The translations under genes and the position numbers were made by a program. Positions 24,976-34,562 of a stretch of DNA of 64,000 nucleotides are shown here, piece after piece; positions within the stretch are counted from its first letter, which is position 1, and each line of letters starts with the position of its first letter. The notes under the pieces were generated by a model. That model did not search any database. It worked only from the letters and a program-made list of their open reading frames with translations, and was not told the DNA's origin. Source of the DNA: Hyphomicrobiales bacterium (GTDB lineage: Bacteria; Pseudomonadota; Alphaproteobacteria; Rhizobiales; Rhizobiaceae). The stretch is taken from positions 1 to 64,000 of the forward strand of contig UCCA01000005.1 of NCBI GenBank assembly GCA_900470805.1, in the 5' to 3' direction.

Positions 24976-26142
24976 ATGAAACTAGACAATCGATCGACTA
25001 CACCGGGGCGCAGCCTTGCAGGCGCCAGCCTCACGCACGCGCTTCACGACGGCTACACCGACGCTCTCTATGCCTTCATGCCGATATGGCAGGCGCAGTT
25101 TGGACTTTCCTATGCAGCACTAGCTGTTATCCGCGCTCTCTATTACGGAACCATGGGTGGCCTTCAGATCCCCGCGGACAGGGTTCTTCGTGGCTGGTCG
25201 CCGCGAGCAGCGCTCATCCTGTCCACCGTCGTCGCATCTGTCGGCCTGTTGATCATGGCGCTGCCGTGCGGCTTTGCCGGTCTATGCACCGGTCTCGTCG
25301 TGGCGGGCGTCGGATCGAGCATCCAGCATCCCCGCGGCTCAATGCTCGTGACCGACAGTTATGGCGAGACTGCCCGCGGACCGCTTGGCATTTACAATTT
25401 TGCAGGCGATCTGGGAAAAGCGGTGCTTCCGGCGCTGGTCGCAGTCCTGCTGATGGCGCTTGCCTGGCGTCCGTTGCTTGCCCTAATGGCGTTGCTCGGT
25501 CTGTTTCTGTGTCTTGCCCTAATATCACTCGCACCGTCGGCTCCCACTGTCAGGAATGCCGCGAGGAAGGATACTAGTCGCGGGGGTGGCGGCTTTCGCA
25601 TTCTGGCGATCATCGGGGGCCTCGATACAGCCACCCGCATGGGGTTTCTGCTGTTTCTGCCCTTTCTCATCCAGGGCCGTGGCGGCAACCTGCCAACGGT
25701 CGGGATCGCCCTCGCCCTGCTGTTCATCGGAGGCGCTTTTGGTAAAATGGCATTCGGCTGGCTGGGAGAGAGGCTGGGCGTCGTTGCGACTGTCATGATG
25801 GCCGAAACCGCCACAGCCCTGCTGATTGCGGCGATGCTGATCACTCCACTTTCGCTGACGCTCATCCTGCTACCTATACTCGGTATCGTGCTGAACGGCA
25901 CCTCATCCGTGCTCTATGGCACTGTGCCTGAGCTTTCCGCTGGCGACACCGGCCGTGCCTTCGCAGTCTTTTATACGAGCGTGATCGGCTCGGGCGGCAT
26001 CGCGCCGATCGTCTATGGCGCAATTGCCGATCACAGCACTCAGGCGATCGGGGTGCTCGCCTCGGCGACGACGGCCATCCTGATCGTTCCGCTTGTCCTG
26101 ATGCTGCGGCCCCATCTGCGCAGCCCGGCCAAGGGATCGTGA
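24976..26142 (+). CDS. MFS transporter, Fsr (fosmidomycin resistance)-like
   Basis: The 388-residue inner-membrane protein has about 12 hydrophobic segments. Its start, HALHDGYTDALYAFMPIWQA, is typical of the Fsr-type group, and the middle has GVGSSIQHPRGSML. Such proteins export drugs or small metabolites by proton antiport. ATG 24976 is preferred over GTG 24967. It is divergent from the LysR gene and followed at 63 bp by an SDR gene on the same strand. Confidence 0.83.
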   Translation: MKLDNRSTTPGRSLAGASLTHALHDGYTDALYAFMPIWQAQFGLSYAALAVIRALYYGTMGGLQIPADRVLRGWSPRAALILSTVVASVGLLIMALPCGFAGLCTGLVVAGVGSSIQHPRGSMLVTDSYGETARGPLGIYNFAGDLGKAVLPALVAVLLMALAWRPLLALMALLGLFLCLALISLAPSAPTVRNAARKDTSRGGGGFRILAIIGGLDTATRMGFLLFLPFLIQGRGGNLPTVGIALALLFIGGAFGKMAFGWLGERLGVVATVMMAETATALLIAAMLITPLSLTLILLPILGIVLNGTSSVLYGTVPELSAGDTGRAFAVFYTSVIGSGGIAPIVYGAIADHSTQAIGVLASATTAILIVPLVLMLRPHLRSPAKGS

Positions 26143-26205
26143 TAGACGAAAGCGTTTGTCCATTCAGACCTCGAAACAATCGACCACAAGCGAAGGGATT
26201 GCCCG

Positions 26206-26967
26206 ATGAACACTGCCTCTGATACGCCGCTCATTCTGATCACGGGAGGAGGACGCGGTGTCGGTGCGGCCACCGCGCGGTTGGCTGCAGCACAAGGTTA
26301 CGATGTCGCGATCAGCTTCGTGTCCAATGAGGCTGCTGCTCTCGCGGTGGCGGCTGATGTGGAAGCTGCGGGCCGACGCGCCTTGCCGTTTCGTGCCGAT
26401 AGCGCGGATCCGAAACAGATCAGTCAGTTGTTTGAAGCCATCGACCGGGATTTCGGCAGGATCGATGTTCTGGTCAACAATGCGGCGATCATCGCCCCAC
26501 AGTCACGCCTGGAGGATTTCGGGTTCGAGCGGATAAAGCACTTGTTCGCTGTCAATGCAATTGGTCCGATCCTCTTCGCGCAACAAGCCGTTAGGAGAAT
26601 GTCCAGCAGACACGGCGGAAATGGCGGCTCGATCATTAATATCTCATCGGCTTCGGCCCGGATTGGAAGTCCAAATGAGTATATCGACTATGCTGCTTCA
26701 AAGGGCGCCCTTGAAACATTCACGATCGGCCTCGCCAAAGAGGTCGCGCGGGAGGGAATTCGGGTCAACTGCATTCGCCCCGGGCACATCTACACCGAGA
26801 TGCATGCCAGCGGCGGAGAACCCGGACGAGTAGATCGGGTCAGGGACTCTATCCCGATGGGAAGAGGCGGCCAGCCCGAAGAAGTCGCGCGAGCAATCCT
26901 GTGGCTGGCGAGCGCCGAGGCGTCATTCACCACCGGCACCTTCCTCGATGTCACTGGCGGCAAGTGA
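26206..26967 (+). CDS. SDR-family oxidoreductase (FabG-like)
   Basis: The 253-residue protein has TGGGRGVG (cofactor loop, about 13-20), NNAA (about 92-95), catalytic Ser in INISSASARIGSP, and Tyr/Lys in YAASK. A final FLDVTGGK is typical of FabG-like SDRs. It probably forms an operon with the MFS gene. The substrate is unknown. Confidence 0.87.
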   Translation: MNTASDTPLILITGGGRGVGAATARLAAAQGYDVAISFVSNEAAALAVAADVEAAGRRALPFRADSADPKQISQLFEAIDRDFGRIDVLVNNAAIIAPQSRLEDFGFERIKHLFAVNAIGPILFAQQAVRRMSSRHGGNGGSIINISSASARIGSPNEYIDYAASKGALETFTIGLAKEVAREGIRVNCIRPGHIYTEMHASGGEPGRVDRVRDSIPMGRGGQPEEVARAILWLASAEASFTTGTFLDVTGGK

Positions 26968-27340
26968 ACGACAATGGGCTGTGTCCCAATGAACTGAGCG
27001 GGTGCCACAACGATGATGACCGCGATCGGCGACATCCGGTTTGGTAGTCCACTTTGCCTGCTTCTTCCTGATGGGGGAAAGCGCGTTCGTAAAAACTGAA
27101 AGTTCCGTGTCCCACGGATATCCGGGGGTGGCGGTTTCATCGTCTGATCGCGTAAGCTGCGGCTGATGGTCGATAGCTGCTGCCTGCGCCCCACGCTACG
27201 CGAAAGCGGCCGTGCGGGCTATGGCAAGAGCCTAGTGGAGAGCAGGCAGCTCAGTTGTCAAAGCACCTTCCGACGATCCCTTTCGCATGGCGGTTATCAC
27301 GCATGACGCTGGTTCCTCCCGAAGACAGCTGCTGTAGTCC
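26968..27340. other. Intergenic stretch between convergent SDR and MFS genes
   Basis: No coding signature was recognised on either strand. No hairpin with a T-run is evident between the two convergent genes. Confidence 0.3.
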
Positions 27341-28561
27341 TCACCTTGCTGGAGCGACTTTGACACACGACCCTATGAACAACGCAGCAAGGAGCATCAC
27401 GACGCTGCCTGCGATGAACACTCCGGCAATGCCGCTTAAACCGAACATGAGGCCCCCGGTTGCAGCGCCGGCGGCGATGGCTCCCTGCACCGAGGCCACG
27501 ACCATTCCGCCAGCACTTTCTGCCTGATCGGGAACGGAACGCGCCACCCACGTCGACCAGGCGACCGGTACTCCGCCGAATGTCAAACCCCAGAACGCTA
27601 CCGAAAGTGCGAGCCCAAAGCCCGAGAGCGGCAGGAAGACGAGCATCAGACCAGCTACACCAACCAGTGCCGGCATCAGCACGAGCGTTAAATGCAGACT
27701 CCGTTCCATCAACCGTCCCCCAAGGAGAGTGCCGGCGAAGTTCGCCACGCCGAAACCAAGCAACATCAGCGCCAGCACATCGGGGTCAACGGCAGCAGAG
27801 CCTTCCAGAAATGGCCGGATATATGTGAACAGCGCATAATGACCGGTATGTGCCAGAATGCAGCCCAGCATGCCAACGGCAACCCCCGGACGCAGCACAA
27901 TGTGCAGCACCGTCCCCATTCCGGCCGTGGTCTTGCGAGGGGCCAACCGCGGCAAAGTGAAAAGTTGAAACACCAAGGTCGCGAGCCCGATGGCAGCTGC
28001 CGCATAAAAGGCGCTACGCCACCCGAACAACTCTCCCAGATAACTGCCAAGCGGAACGGAGACGACAGTCCCCACAGCAATACCGCTGAAGACAATCGAC
28101 AGCGCTCGTGGGAAAAGTACGGTGGGTACCAGCCGCATCGTGACGGCCGCGGCCATCGCCCAGAAGCCACCAAGGGCAATGCCCAGAAAGACACGCATCA
28201 CCAACAGGACGGTCATGCTAGAGGAGGTCGCCACCAGTAAGTTGGAGACGATCATCAACGTGGTAAAGGCCAGAAGAACCACACGCCGGTCGAGCGCCCT
28301 CGTCAAAACCGGCACGAACAGACCGGAAAACAGGGCGACCACCGCGGTTACGGTGACGGCCTGCCCGGCCAAAGCCTCAGACACGCCAAGTTCAGCGGCC
28401 ATGGGTGTCAGGAGGCTGGCAGGAAGATACTCTGCCGTGAGCAGGCCGAATACGCCCATAGTAAGCGAGAGCACCGCCAACCATCCGGCGGATACGGGTG
28501 CTTCATACGTTATGTCATCAGGCTGTGCGTTTAGGCCAGAGCAGCAATTGATATCAGTCAT
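27341..28561 (-). CDS. MFS transporter of the DHA1 (NepI/SotB-like) group
   Basis: The 406-residue protein has 12 predicted membrane segments. It shows TAEYLPASLLTPMAAELGVS in the first loop, a motif-A-like DRRV, and the GFWAMAAAVTMRLVP segment characteristic of the sugar/nucleoside efflux group (SotB, NepI, AraJ). The likely role is efflux of a small organic compound. It is divergent from an AraC-type regulator 100 bp away. Confidence 0.85.
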   Translation of the reverse strand: MTDINCCSGLNAQPDDITYEAPVSAGWLAVLSLTMGVFGLLTAEYLPASLLTPMAAELGVSEALAGQAVTVTAVVALFSGLFVPVLTRALDRRVVLLAFTTLMIVSNLLVATSSSMTVLLVMRVFLGIALGGFWAMAAAVTMRLVPTVLFPRALSIVFSGIAVGTVVSVPLGSYLGELFGWRSAFYAAAAIGLATLVFQLFTLPRLAPRKTTAGMGTVLHIVLRPGVAVGMLGCILAHTGHYALFTYIRPFLEGSAAVDPDVLALMLLGFGVANFAGTLLGGRLMERSLHLTLVLMPALVGVAGLMLVFLPLSGFGLALSVAFWGLTFGGVPVAWSTWVARSVPDQAESAGGMVVASVQGAIAAGAATGGLMFGLSGIAGVFIAGSVVMLLAALFIGSCVKVAPAR

Positions 28562-28662
28562 CCAGGTTCCTTTCGGTATCGATCAGTTTGACCGGAACCT
28601 AGACAGCGATTGCAGGACGATCTATGATCTTGTGACCTGATTTATTGACAGAAACGCCTGAC

Positions 28663-29673
28663 ATGACCATGCAAGATTCGTTCGCGCTGTCCTCTGATCT
28701 CGTAAGCGAGTTGCTGTCCGGCATGCGCCTGCGCGGTGTCCAATACCGTCGCATACAGGCCGGGCCGGAGTTTGGTTTCAGGTTTGACGCCCGACCTGGT
28801 CATGCCTATTTTCACTACCTCGCCGTGGGGAACGCGCTCTTGCGAAGCGCGGACGGCGCGTCACACAACCTGTCGGCAGGCAGCGCCATTCTTATCCCGA
28901 GAGGCGAAGAGCATGCGTTGATGTCGGACAGGAGCGTCTTGGTGCAGCATATCGATAGCTTTGCTACTGCCTCCCTTGGAGACAATGTCAGTGGCGTGGA
29001 CACCTGCCCCAGCAATAGCACGACACCAGGCGCCATACTGTTTTATGGTTGCATGGAGTTCGATCTGGGCGGGATGCAGGGACTTGGTAGGCTGATGCCA
29101 CCGTTCATGCTGGCTGATGCTCAGAACAGCCGTTATCCGGGGCTGGCGCCCATTTTTACCAGCATGAAGAATGAAATCTGCTCGGGCAGGATCGGGTTTG
29201 CAGGCATACTCGCGCGACTGGCTGAGGTTATGGCCGCAATGATCGTGCGAGGCTGGATAGAATGCGGCTGCAACGACACCTCCGGCCTTGTTGCAGCCTT
29301 GCGCGATCCGCGACTAGCACGCGCCATTCTGGCGCTACATCGACAACCCGGTCGTGACTGGTCGGTGGAAGAATTGGCGGCTGAATGCAATATTTCCCGT
29401 TCGGTCTTTGCGGGGCGTTTTCAATCCACGATTGGTATCTCGCCGCTGCGATATGCTGCGGAACTTCGAATGCGGCTTGCCAGTCAATGGCTGACCCGCG
29501 ACAGGCTGACCATCGACACTGTCGCACACAGGCTTGGTTATACGTCTCAAGCCGCGTTCAGCCGTGCCTATAAACGTGTGATCGGCCACCCTCCAGGGGT
29601 CAGCCGGCAGAGAAGTTTCTTGATTGCATCATCAGCCACCAATCCGCCATTGGAAGGGTCGCGCTCGTTATGA
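28663..29673 (+). CDS. AraC-family transcriptional regulator (cupin-type N-terminus)
   Basis: The N-terminal half is an AraC_binding_2/cupin-like domain (YFHYLAVGNALL, LSAGSAILIPRGEEHAL, and the DLGGMQGLGRLMPPF stretch typical of the Cupin_6 group). The C-terminal half carries two helix-turn-helices, WSVEELAAECNISRSVFAGR with RFQ and IDTVAHRLGYTSQAAFSRAY with KRVIGHPP. I prefer ATG 28663; a TTG lies 18 bp upstream. It is divergent from the DHA1 exporter, which it probably regulates. Confidence 0.87.
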   Translation: MTMQDSFALSSDLVSELLSGMRLRGVQYRRIQAGPEFGFRFDARPGHAYFHYLAVGNALLRSADGASHNLSAGSAILIPRGEEHALMSDRSVLVQHIDSFATASLGDNVSGVDTCPSNSTTPGAILFYGCMEFDLGGMQGLGRLMPPFMLADAQNSRYPGLAPIFTSMKNEICSGRIGFAGILARLAEVMAAMIVRGWIECGCNDTSGLVAALRDPRLARAILALHRQPGRDWSVEELAAECNISRSVFAGRFQSTIGISPLRYAAELRMRLASQWLTRDRLTIDTVAHRLGYTSQAAFSRAYKRVIGHPPGVSRQRSFLIASSATNPPLEGSRSL

Positions 29674-30063
29674 ATGCGCTCGACAACCGTGTGGCGGAAA
29701 GATGAAACCTCAAAACTCGAAACCCAGGATTTGCGGCAAAGGAGCGGGATCGGGGTCTACATCGGGACTGGCGTCTTTCCGAAAAGTCGGCGGAGGTAGT
29801 CCTTTGAATTGCCTCCCAAGCCGACCCGGAGCAGGCAGACGCCTGCAATAAGTTCAGCAGCACTGCCATCCAGAATTCCGTTCCCAACACAAGCCCCCGA
29901 TCTTGAACGGCGAAATTAATGTGCAGCCGGTTCATCGGTTCCGATTACCAATCAGGAAATCACGGCATGCTTAACTTGACCTGCTAGCGGGACCGGCTAT
30001 GAGCAGCCTCAGCACTGCGGACTTCTTGCCAGCTATTCGCGCATTCGGCGACATACTCCGCGT
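29674..30063. other. Stretch without recognisable genes
   Basis: Short open frames are present on both strands, but none shows a protein family pattern. The right end runs into the SDR remnant on the minus strand. Confidence 0.3.
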
Positions 30064-30410
30064 TCAGACGTTTCCGCAGCTATTGCGCAATATATGTACA
30101 TCCCAAGCGCGACGCCCCGGGGTATACCGACTAACCCGGAGCGCGGCATTATGTAGATGATTGATCCAGTGCCGGCCCCCTTCATCGCGCCGATCGCACA
30201 GCGGCAGCCGAGGAAGGTCCCATCGAGACGCGGTGGACCTCACGCCAATCCGAAAGGCTCGAATTTTCTGGGTCGTGGGCACCATGCCCTCAAAGCCCGT
30301 GACGCCGGCATTGTTGACTACAACGTCATCCACAGGAACTATACGAGAAAGCCGCGACCAATCGGCCTCCTCGCGCATATCGAGAGGTTCGAACGTGGAG
30401 CCGATTTCGG
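30064..30410 (-). pseudogene. SDR-family oxidoreductase remnant
   Basis: Minus-strand frames give VVNNAGVTGFEGMV (the SDR N-N-A-G motif), then, after a frame change, [15 protein letters not shown] and a region ending SGLVGIPRG, matching the NNAG ... W...(V/I)NMDG ... S.(S/R)SG..G.P order of SDR enzymes. The cofactor-binding N-terminus and the YxxxK site are missing or scrambled. It is a dead copy located just downstream of the chemoreceptor gene. Confidence 0.55.
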
Positions 30411-30441
30411 CAGCGGTCGCGGTCTTCGGCCGTTGGGAGGA

Positions 30442-32373
30442 TCAGAACTCCTCCCAGTTTTCCTTGACGGCAGCATTTCCCGAAAATGCCTGGGCGACCT
30501 TACCGGCCAGACGACGCACCGGAGATTGCACGGCACGATGGCCGCCGTTGGCTGCCACGACAACGGTCGACTGCCGAGCCGCTGTGCCGAGCTGGAACTG
30601 CGAGATCAGTTCACGCAACCTGCCGCTCTCGCTGGCAAGGCTCGCACCGGCAGCACTGGTTTCTTCGACCATGGCCGCGTTTTGCTGCGTCACCTGGTCC
30701 ATCTGGTTGACAGCCGTATTAACCTCGGCCAGCCCAACGGACTGTTCCCTGGCCGATGTTGCAATCGAATCCATGTGCTGGTTGACGGTAATAATGTAGC
30801 CTTCGATCGTCTTCAGGGCTTCGCCGGTATCGCTGACGAGTTTGACGCCGCTCTGAACCTCGGTGGATGAGTTCCTGATTAAATCCTTGATCTCTTTTGC
30901 GGCCCTCGCTGAGCGTTGCGCAAGCTCGCGGACTTCCTGAGCCACGACCGCGAAGCCCTTGCCCGCCTCTCCTGCACGTGCTGCTTCGACGCCTGCGTTG
31001 AGCGCAAGAAGATTTGTCTGAAAGGCGATTTCGTCGATAACTCCGATAATGTTGGAGATCTCGTTCGAAGATTGCTCTATCTTCTGCATGGCATCCACCG
31101 CGTCGGTGACAACCTTGCCTGAATGGGCAGCGCTTTCGTTTGCCAGTACCGCCACCTTGCGGGCTTCGTCAGCACGCTTGGAGGAGTTGGCCACGTTGAC
31201 GGTTATTTGATCCAAGGCGGCCGCGGTCTCTTCCAGGGATGCGGCCTGCTGTTCGGTTCGCTTAGACAGATCGTCGGCGCTGGCGCTGACCTCGCGACTA
31301 CCCGTGTCGATTGCTCCGGTCGCGTCGGCGACAGCCTGCAGGGTCTCAGCCAGTTGGCCAACGGCGGCGTTGAAGTCGGTCCGCAGGGTTTCGAAGTCGG
31401 AGGCAAAGGGTTCGGTAAGCTGGAAGGTCAGATCGCCACCGGCCAGATGCTTCAGACCTTCGCCCAGACCAGCCGTCGCCTGCGCCATCTGCTCCGCACG
31501 CACTCGGTCGGTTTCGGCCGTCCGCAAGCGCGTCGCCTCGGCATCGCTGCGCATGCTCTCCGATTCAGCAGCAAGCCGCTCAGCTTCCAAGCCATTGTCC
31601 TTGAACACCTGCACAGCTCGGGCCATGCCGCCGATTTCGTCCTTGCGATCCGTACCACTGACAGCGGCTTTAAAATCAGCATTAGCCAAACGGCCCATGA
31701 CGCCGGCCAGCGACTTGATGGGCGCGACCATCCATGTCCGAATGGCAAAGAAACCAGAGAGCATAACGATGACGAGACCGATGACAGAGCCAGCGGCAGC
31801 CGTGATGACGGTTCCATTGGAAATCCCCGTCAAAGCGGTGTTTCTCTCATCCGACTTCTCAGCAATTTCACTGGATACCTTAATGATGGCCTGGGAGAGT
31901 TTCGGAAAGAGTGGCTGACAATCCGTCAGAAATAGATCCTGGCTTTTCTTGATATCCGCGTCAGACGTCGCTGCACCCGCTGCGCTGATCGTCGGCTTGC
32001 AGGTTTCGTCCAGCGCCTTCAGGAGCTGGGTTCGAAGAGCACTAAACCTTGCCTCTGACGGTAGTGCCGCTATTGCCGCGCTGAAACTTGCGTCCACGGC
32101 ATCGCGACTGGCTTTCAGGTCGCCCATGGTGCGCTGGTTTTCGGCATCCGTCCTGGCGATCGTGAGCTCTGCGATGCTTGCGCGAGCAGCTTGGAATGCA
32201 CGATTGGCGCCGATCAGGCTTTGGGCGGCAGCGCCTTCGCCCGATATCAACTGACTGTAATTATCATCCACCTTGAGAATCTGTAACGAGGTATACGTCA
32301 CGATCCCCAGGGTAAATAGTGCGAAAACTGCCAGGATGGTCAGGAATTTTCCGATAATCGAAACGTTCTGCAT
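30442..32373 (-). CDS. Methyl-accepting chemotaxis protein with C-terminal NWEEF tether
   Basis: The 643-residue receptor has a membrane segment at about 9-29, a periplasmic helical sensor (about 35-190) with a Cys-containing DETCKPTIS and a second DCQPLFPKL, a second membrane segment at about 192-214, and a HAMP region. The long signalling coiled coil has the invariant tip EIAFQTNLLALNAGVEAARA. The last five residues, NWEEF, are of the pentapeptide type that binds methyltransferase CheR (and CheB) in receptors such as Tar (NWETF). It binds CheA/CheW and controls flagellar motors; the ligand is unknown. No other chemotaxis genes are nearby. Confidence 0.9.
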   Translation of the reverse strand: MQNVSIIGKFLTILAVFALFTLGIVTYTSLQILKVDDNYSQLISGEGAAAQSLIGANRAFQAARASIAELTIARTDAENQRTMGDLKASRDAVDASFSAAIAALPSEARFSALRTQLLKALDETCKPTISAAGAATSDADIKKSQDLFLTDCQPLFPKLSQAIIKVSSEIAEKSDERNTALTGISNGTVITAAAGSVIGLVIVMLSGFFAIRTWMVAPIKSLAGVMGRLANADFKAAVSGTDRKDEIGGMARAVQVFKDNGLEAERLAAESESMRSDAEATRLRTAETDRVRAEQMAQATAGLGEGLKHLAGGDLTFQLTEPFASDFETLRTDFNAAVGQLAETLQAVADATGAIDTGSREVSASADDLSKRTEQQAASLEETAAALDQITVNVANSSKRADEARKVAVLANESAAHSGKVVTDAVDAMQKIEQSSNEISNIIGVIDEIAFQTNLLALNAGVEAARAGEAGKGFAVVAQEVRELAQRSARAAKEIKDLIRNSSTEVQSGVKLVSDTGEALKTIEGYIITVNQHMDSIATSAREQSVGLAEVNTAVNQMDQVTQQNAAMVEETSAAGASLASESGRLRELISQFQLGTAARQSTVVVAANGGHRAVQSPVRRLAGKVAQAFSGNAAVKENWEEF

Positions 32374-32724
32374 GAGAGCTCCCAGCGCCCGATTCAGAAC
32401 GGGCGCGCATGATGTTGGATAGCCCTGGAAGCAAACTCATCATGCTAAGGGTGCGAAGTCGGGGCGTCATGCCTGTCACGGAAGCGCTGGATGGCCTGTG
32501 CATCCGTGCGTTCTGCAAAATCTTACATAAGATTGTTGATTAATATTAAACATTAGGCACAAGGGATTCTGCAGGTCCTCTGAGCAGGTCTGTCGAACAT
32601 CCTCTGGTTGACACACAATTCATCGGGCGGTAGACGATGATCCGCTCGTGCTGATGCTGGAGAATTCGGGGCACGCCTTGCTCGAGGCTGCCTCTGGGAA
32701 AGCGGCCTCGCCCAACTCCGAACG
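32374..32724. other. Upstream region of the chemoreceptor gene
   Basis: A 14-bp dyad (ATCTTACATAAGAT, 32520-32533) in an AT-rich patch is the only notable structure. It lies about 150 bp upstream of the receptor start. No coding sequence was recognised until the TetR relic begins. Confidence 0.3.
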
Positions 32725-33195
32725 GTCGATCGTATCGATCTGCGGATACAAAGGAGCGGATCATCGAGGCGCGGCACGGCTCACCGTGCGGGATCTCGGC
32801 TATGGCGGCCTCAGCTTTCGCGAGCTCGCCAAGGATGTCGGCATCAAGAGCGCCAGCATTCACTATTACTACGCGACCAAAGGCGAACTGGGTGCGGCTC
32901 TCGCCAACCGCTATACGGCGCAGTACGGGGCTTTTCATATGCTAACGCAGGGCTCGACGTCGAGACATGCATGGCGCGCTATACCGAGGTCTTCGCCGAC
33001 ACCATGCGCGCAGACAACCGCCTGTGCCTTGCTGGAATGCTCGGGGCCGTCCCGGTCTATCCGGGTCTCACGCACGATCAGGTGAAACGTGCCATGGCAC
33101 GGAAGGACGAGCCCTCTTACATGGGGAAGGATATGGACCTTTTCAGACGCCAGACATCTGTTCGCAGCCGTCGCGATCCCAACGGTTTGTCGTAG
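32725..33195 (+). pseudogene. TetR-family regulator with two frameshifts
   Basis: The first frame starts TKERIIEA near 32746 and breaks after a few codons. The second gives LSFRELAKDVGIKSASIHYY and YATKGELGAALANRYTAQY, a textbook TetR helix-turn-helix. A shift near 32945 leads to a third frame, NAGLDVETCMARYTEVFADT, then DNRLCLAGMLGA, the ligand-binding half (N-R-x-C-L-x-G-M-L as in one TetR subgroup), ending near 33195 in non-family sequence. Dead as read. It lies convergent to the monooxygenase operon. Confidence 0.7.
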
Positions 33196-33251
33196 AATTG
33201 TCCGTCAAGAAGATAATACCCCGGCCTTCGCACAGACCGGGGAGTAGCCGA

Positions 33252-34541
33252 TCAGAAGGAGGGCGTCGGAGAGGCTGCCTGGAAATGCTCGCGCAACGTC
33301 TCCGTTTCGTAAGCGTGGCGATAAAGGCCTCGCTTGCGCAATATCGGCACGAGTTCATCGACAATGACCGGCAATCCATCGATCAAGCGATCTGGCTGCA
33401 AGTTGAACCCGTCAATGGCACCGGCATGAAACCAGTCCTCGATGTGATCGGCAAGCTGTTCGGGCGTACCGACGAAACCGGCATGGCCGGACCCGGTATA
33501 ACGTGTCTGCTTCAGATATTCGCGGACCGTTGGGTTGGTCTTGCGGATCTGGGTGATGATCGATTCACGGAACCCGATGCTGCCGAGGAAAGTCTGACTG
33601 TCGCCGATCGGCCCAAGGACATCTTCCGGAAACGGTGCGTCGAGTTCGAGCTTCGACGCATCGTAACCGATCGCCTGCGACAGCCAGCCGATCGAATAGG
33701 AGGGTGGGCCGGCATCGTGGATCTCATCGCTGCGGCGGCGCGCCTCCTCCTCGGTGCTGCCGAGGCTCAAGAGCAGGCCGGGCAGGATCTTGATATCGTC
33801 CGGCGAACGACCATTGCTGCGCGCAAAACCTTTGACCAGACGATAATGTTCGATCGCCTGGTTCTTCGTGAGTTCGGCGGCAAACACGCCTTCGGCCACA
33901 CGCCCCGCCAATGCCCGTCCCTGCGGAGAGCCGCCGGCCTGGAAGATGATCGGTTGGCCCTGCTTTGACGGGGGAACCCGCAAACGCCCTTCGATATCGA
34001 AGAAGTCGCCATGGAAATCGATATCCCCACGCGTTGCCGCCGAACCCCAGAGCGCCCGCACGACATCGACGAACTCGCTTGCGCGCTCATAACGGTCGTC
34101 GCGAAAGGGGATATCCGGCATGCCGAAATTGCGCGCCGCCGGCACGCCGCGGGTGGTGACGACATTCCATGCCGCACGCCCCCCGGTCTGGTGGTCCCAG
34201 GAGAGAAGACGCTCGGCAAGTTCAAACGGGTCGTTGAAGGTGGAAGACGCAGTCGAGACTAGGCCGACGCGGGAGGTCGCCGTCGCCACCTGTCCCCAGT
34301 TGACCGTCGGTTCGAGGCGGATCGGATTGGCGTCATAGGCCGGGTCACCGAGAAGCGGACCATCGGCCAGGAAGAGGGCGTCGAGCGTGCCGCGTTCGGC
34401 CGTCCTGCCGATATTCGCCCAATAATCCGGGTCGATGACAGCGTCCTTTGCCAGAAGCGGCGTCTTCCATGCCGCGGGCAGATACCCCAGCACCAACACG
34501 TTGATCCCGAGGATGACGTGACCGGATCGTTTGTTCGTCAT
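33252..34541 (-). CDS. NtaA/DszA-family FMN-dependent monooxygenase
   Basis: The 429-residue LLM protein shows LGINVLVLGYLPAAWKTP, YWANIGRTAERGTLDALFLAD, the VSTASSTFNDPFELAERLLS strand, HQTGGRAAWNVVTTRGVPAA with ARNFG, RYERASEFVDVVRALW and PIIFQAGGSPQGRALAGR, all of the NtaA/SnaA/DszA branch. It probably oxidises a C-S or C-N bond using reduced FMN. It is the last gene of the minus-strand operon that starts at 42120 and lies 21 bp after a short, divergent LLM homologue, with which it may form a complex. Confidence 0.86.
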   Translation of the reverse strand: MTNKRSGHVILGINVLVLGYLPAAWKTPLLAKDAVIDPDYWANIGRTAERGTLDALFLADGPLLGDPAYDANPIRLEPTVNWGQVATATSRVGLVSTASSTFNDPFELAERLLSWDHQTGGRAAWNVVTTRGVPAARNFGMPDIPFRDDRYERASEFVDVVRALWGSAATRGDIDFHGDFFDIEGRLRVPPSKQGQPIIFQAGGSPQGRALAGRVAEGVFAAELTKNQAIEHYRLVKGFARSNGRSPDDIKILPGLLLSLGSTEEEARRRSDEIHDAGPPSYSIGWLSQAIGYDASKLELDAPFPEDVLGPIGDSQTFLGSIGFRESIITQIRKTNPTVREYLKQTRYTGSGHAGFVGTPEQLADHIEDWFHAGAIDGFNLQPDRLIDGLPVIVDELVPILRKRGLYRHAYETETLREHFQAASPTPSF

Positions 34542-34562
34542 ATTTTTAGGCTCCGTTGCCGT

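Noticed and set aside
24789..25577. Long plus-strand open frame overlapping the Fsr-like transporter
   Set aside because: It is arginine/proline-rich with no family pattern and overlaps a clear 12-helix MFS protein in another frame.
32967..33968. 333-codon plus-strand open frame spanning the TetR relic and the NtaA-like gene
   Set aside because: It crosses from one clear gene remnant into antisense of another and shows no coherent protein.
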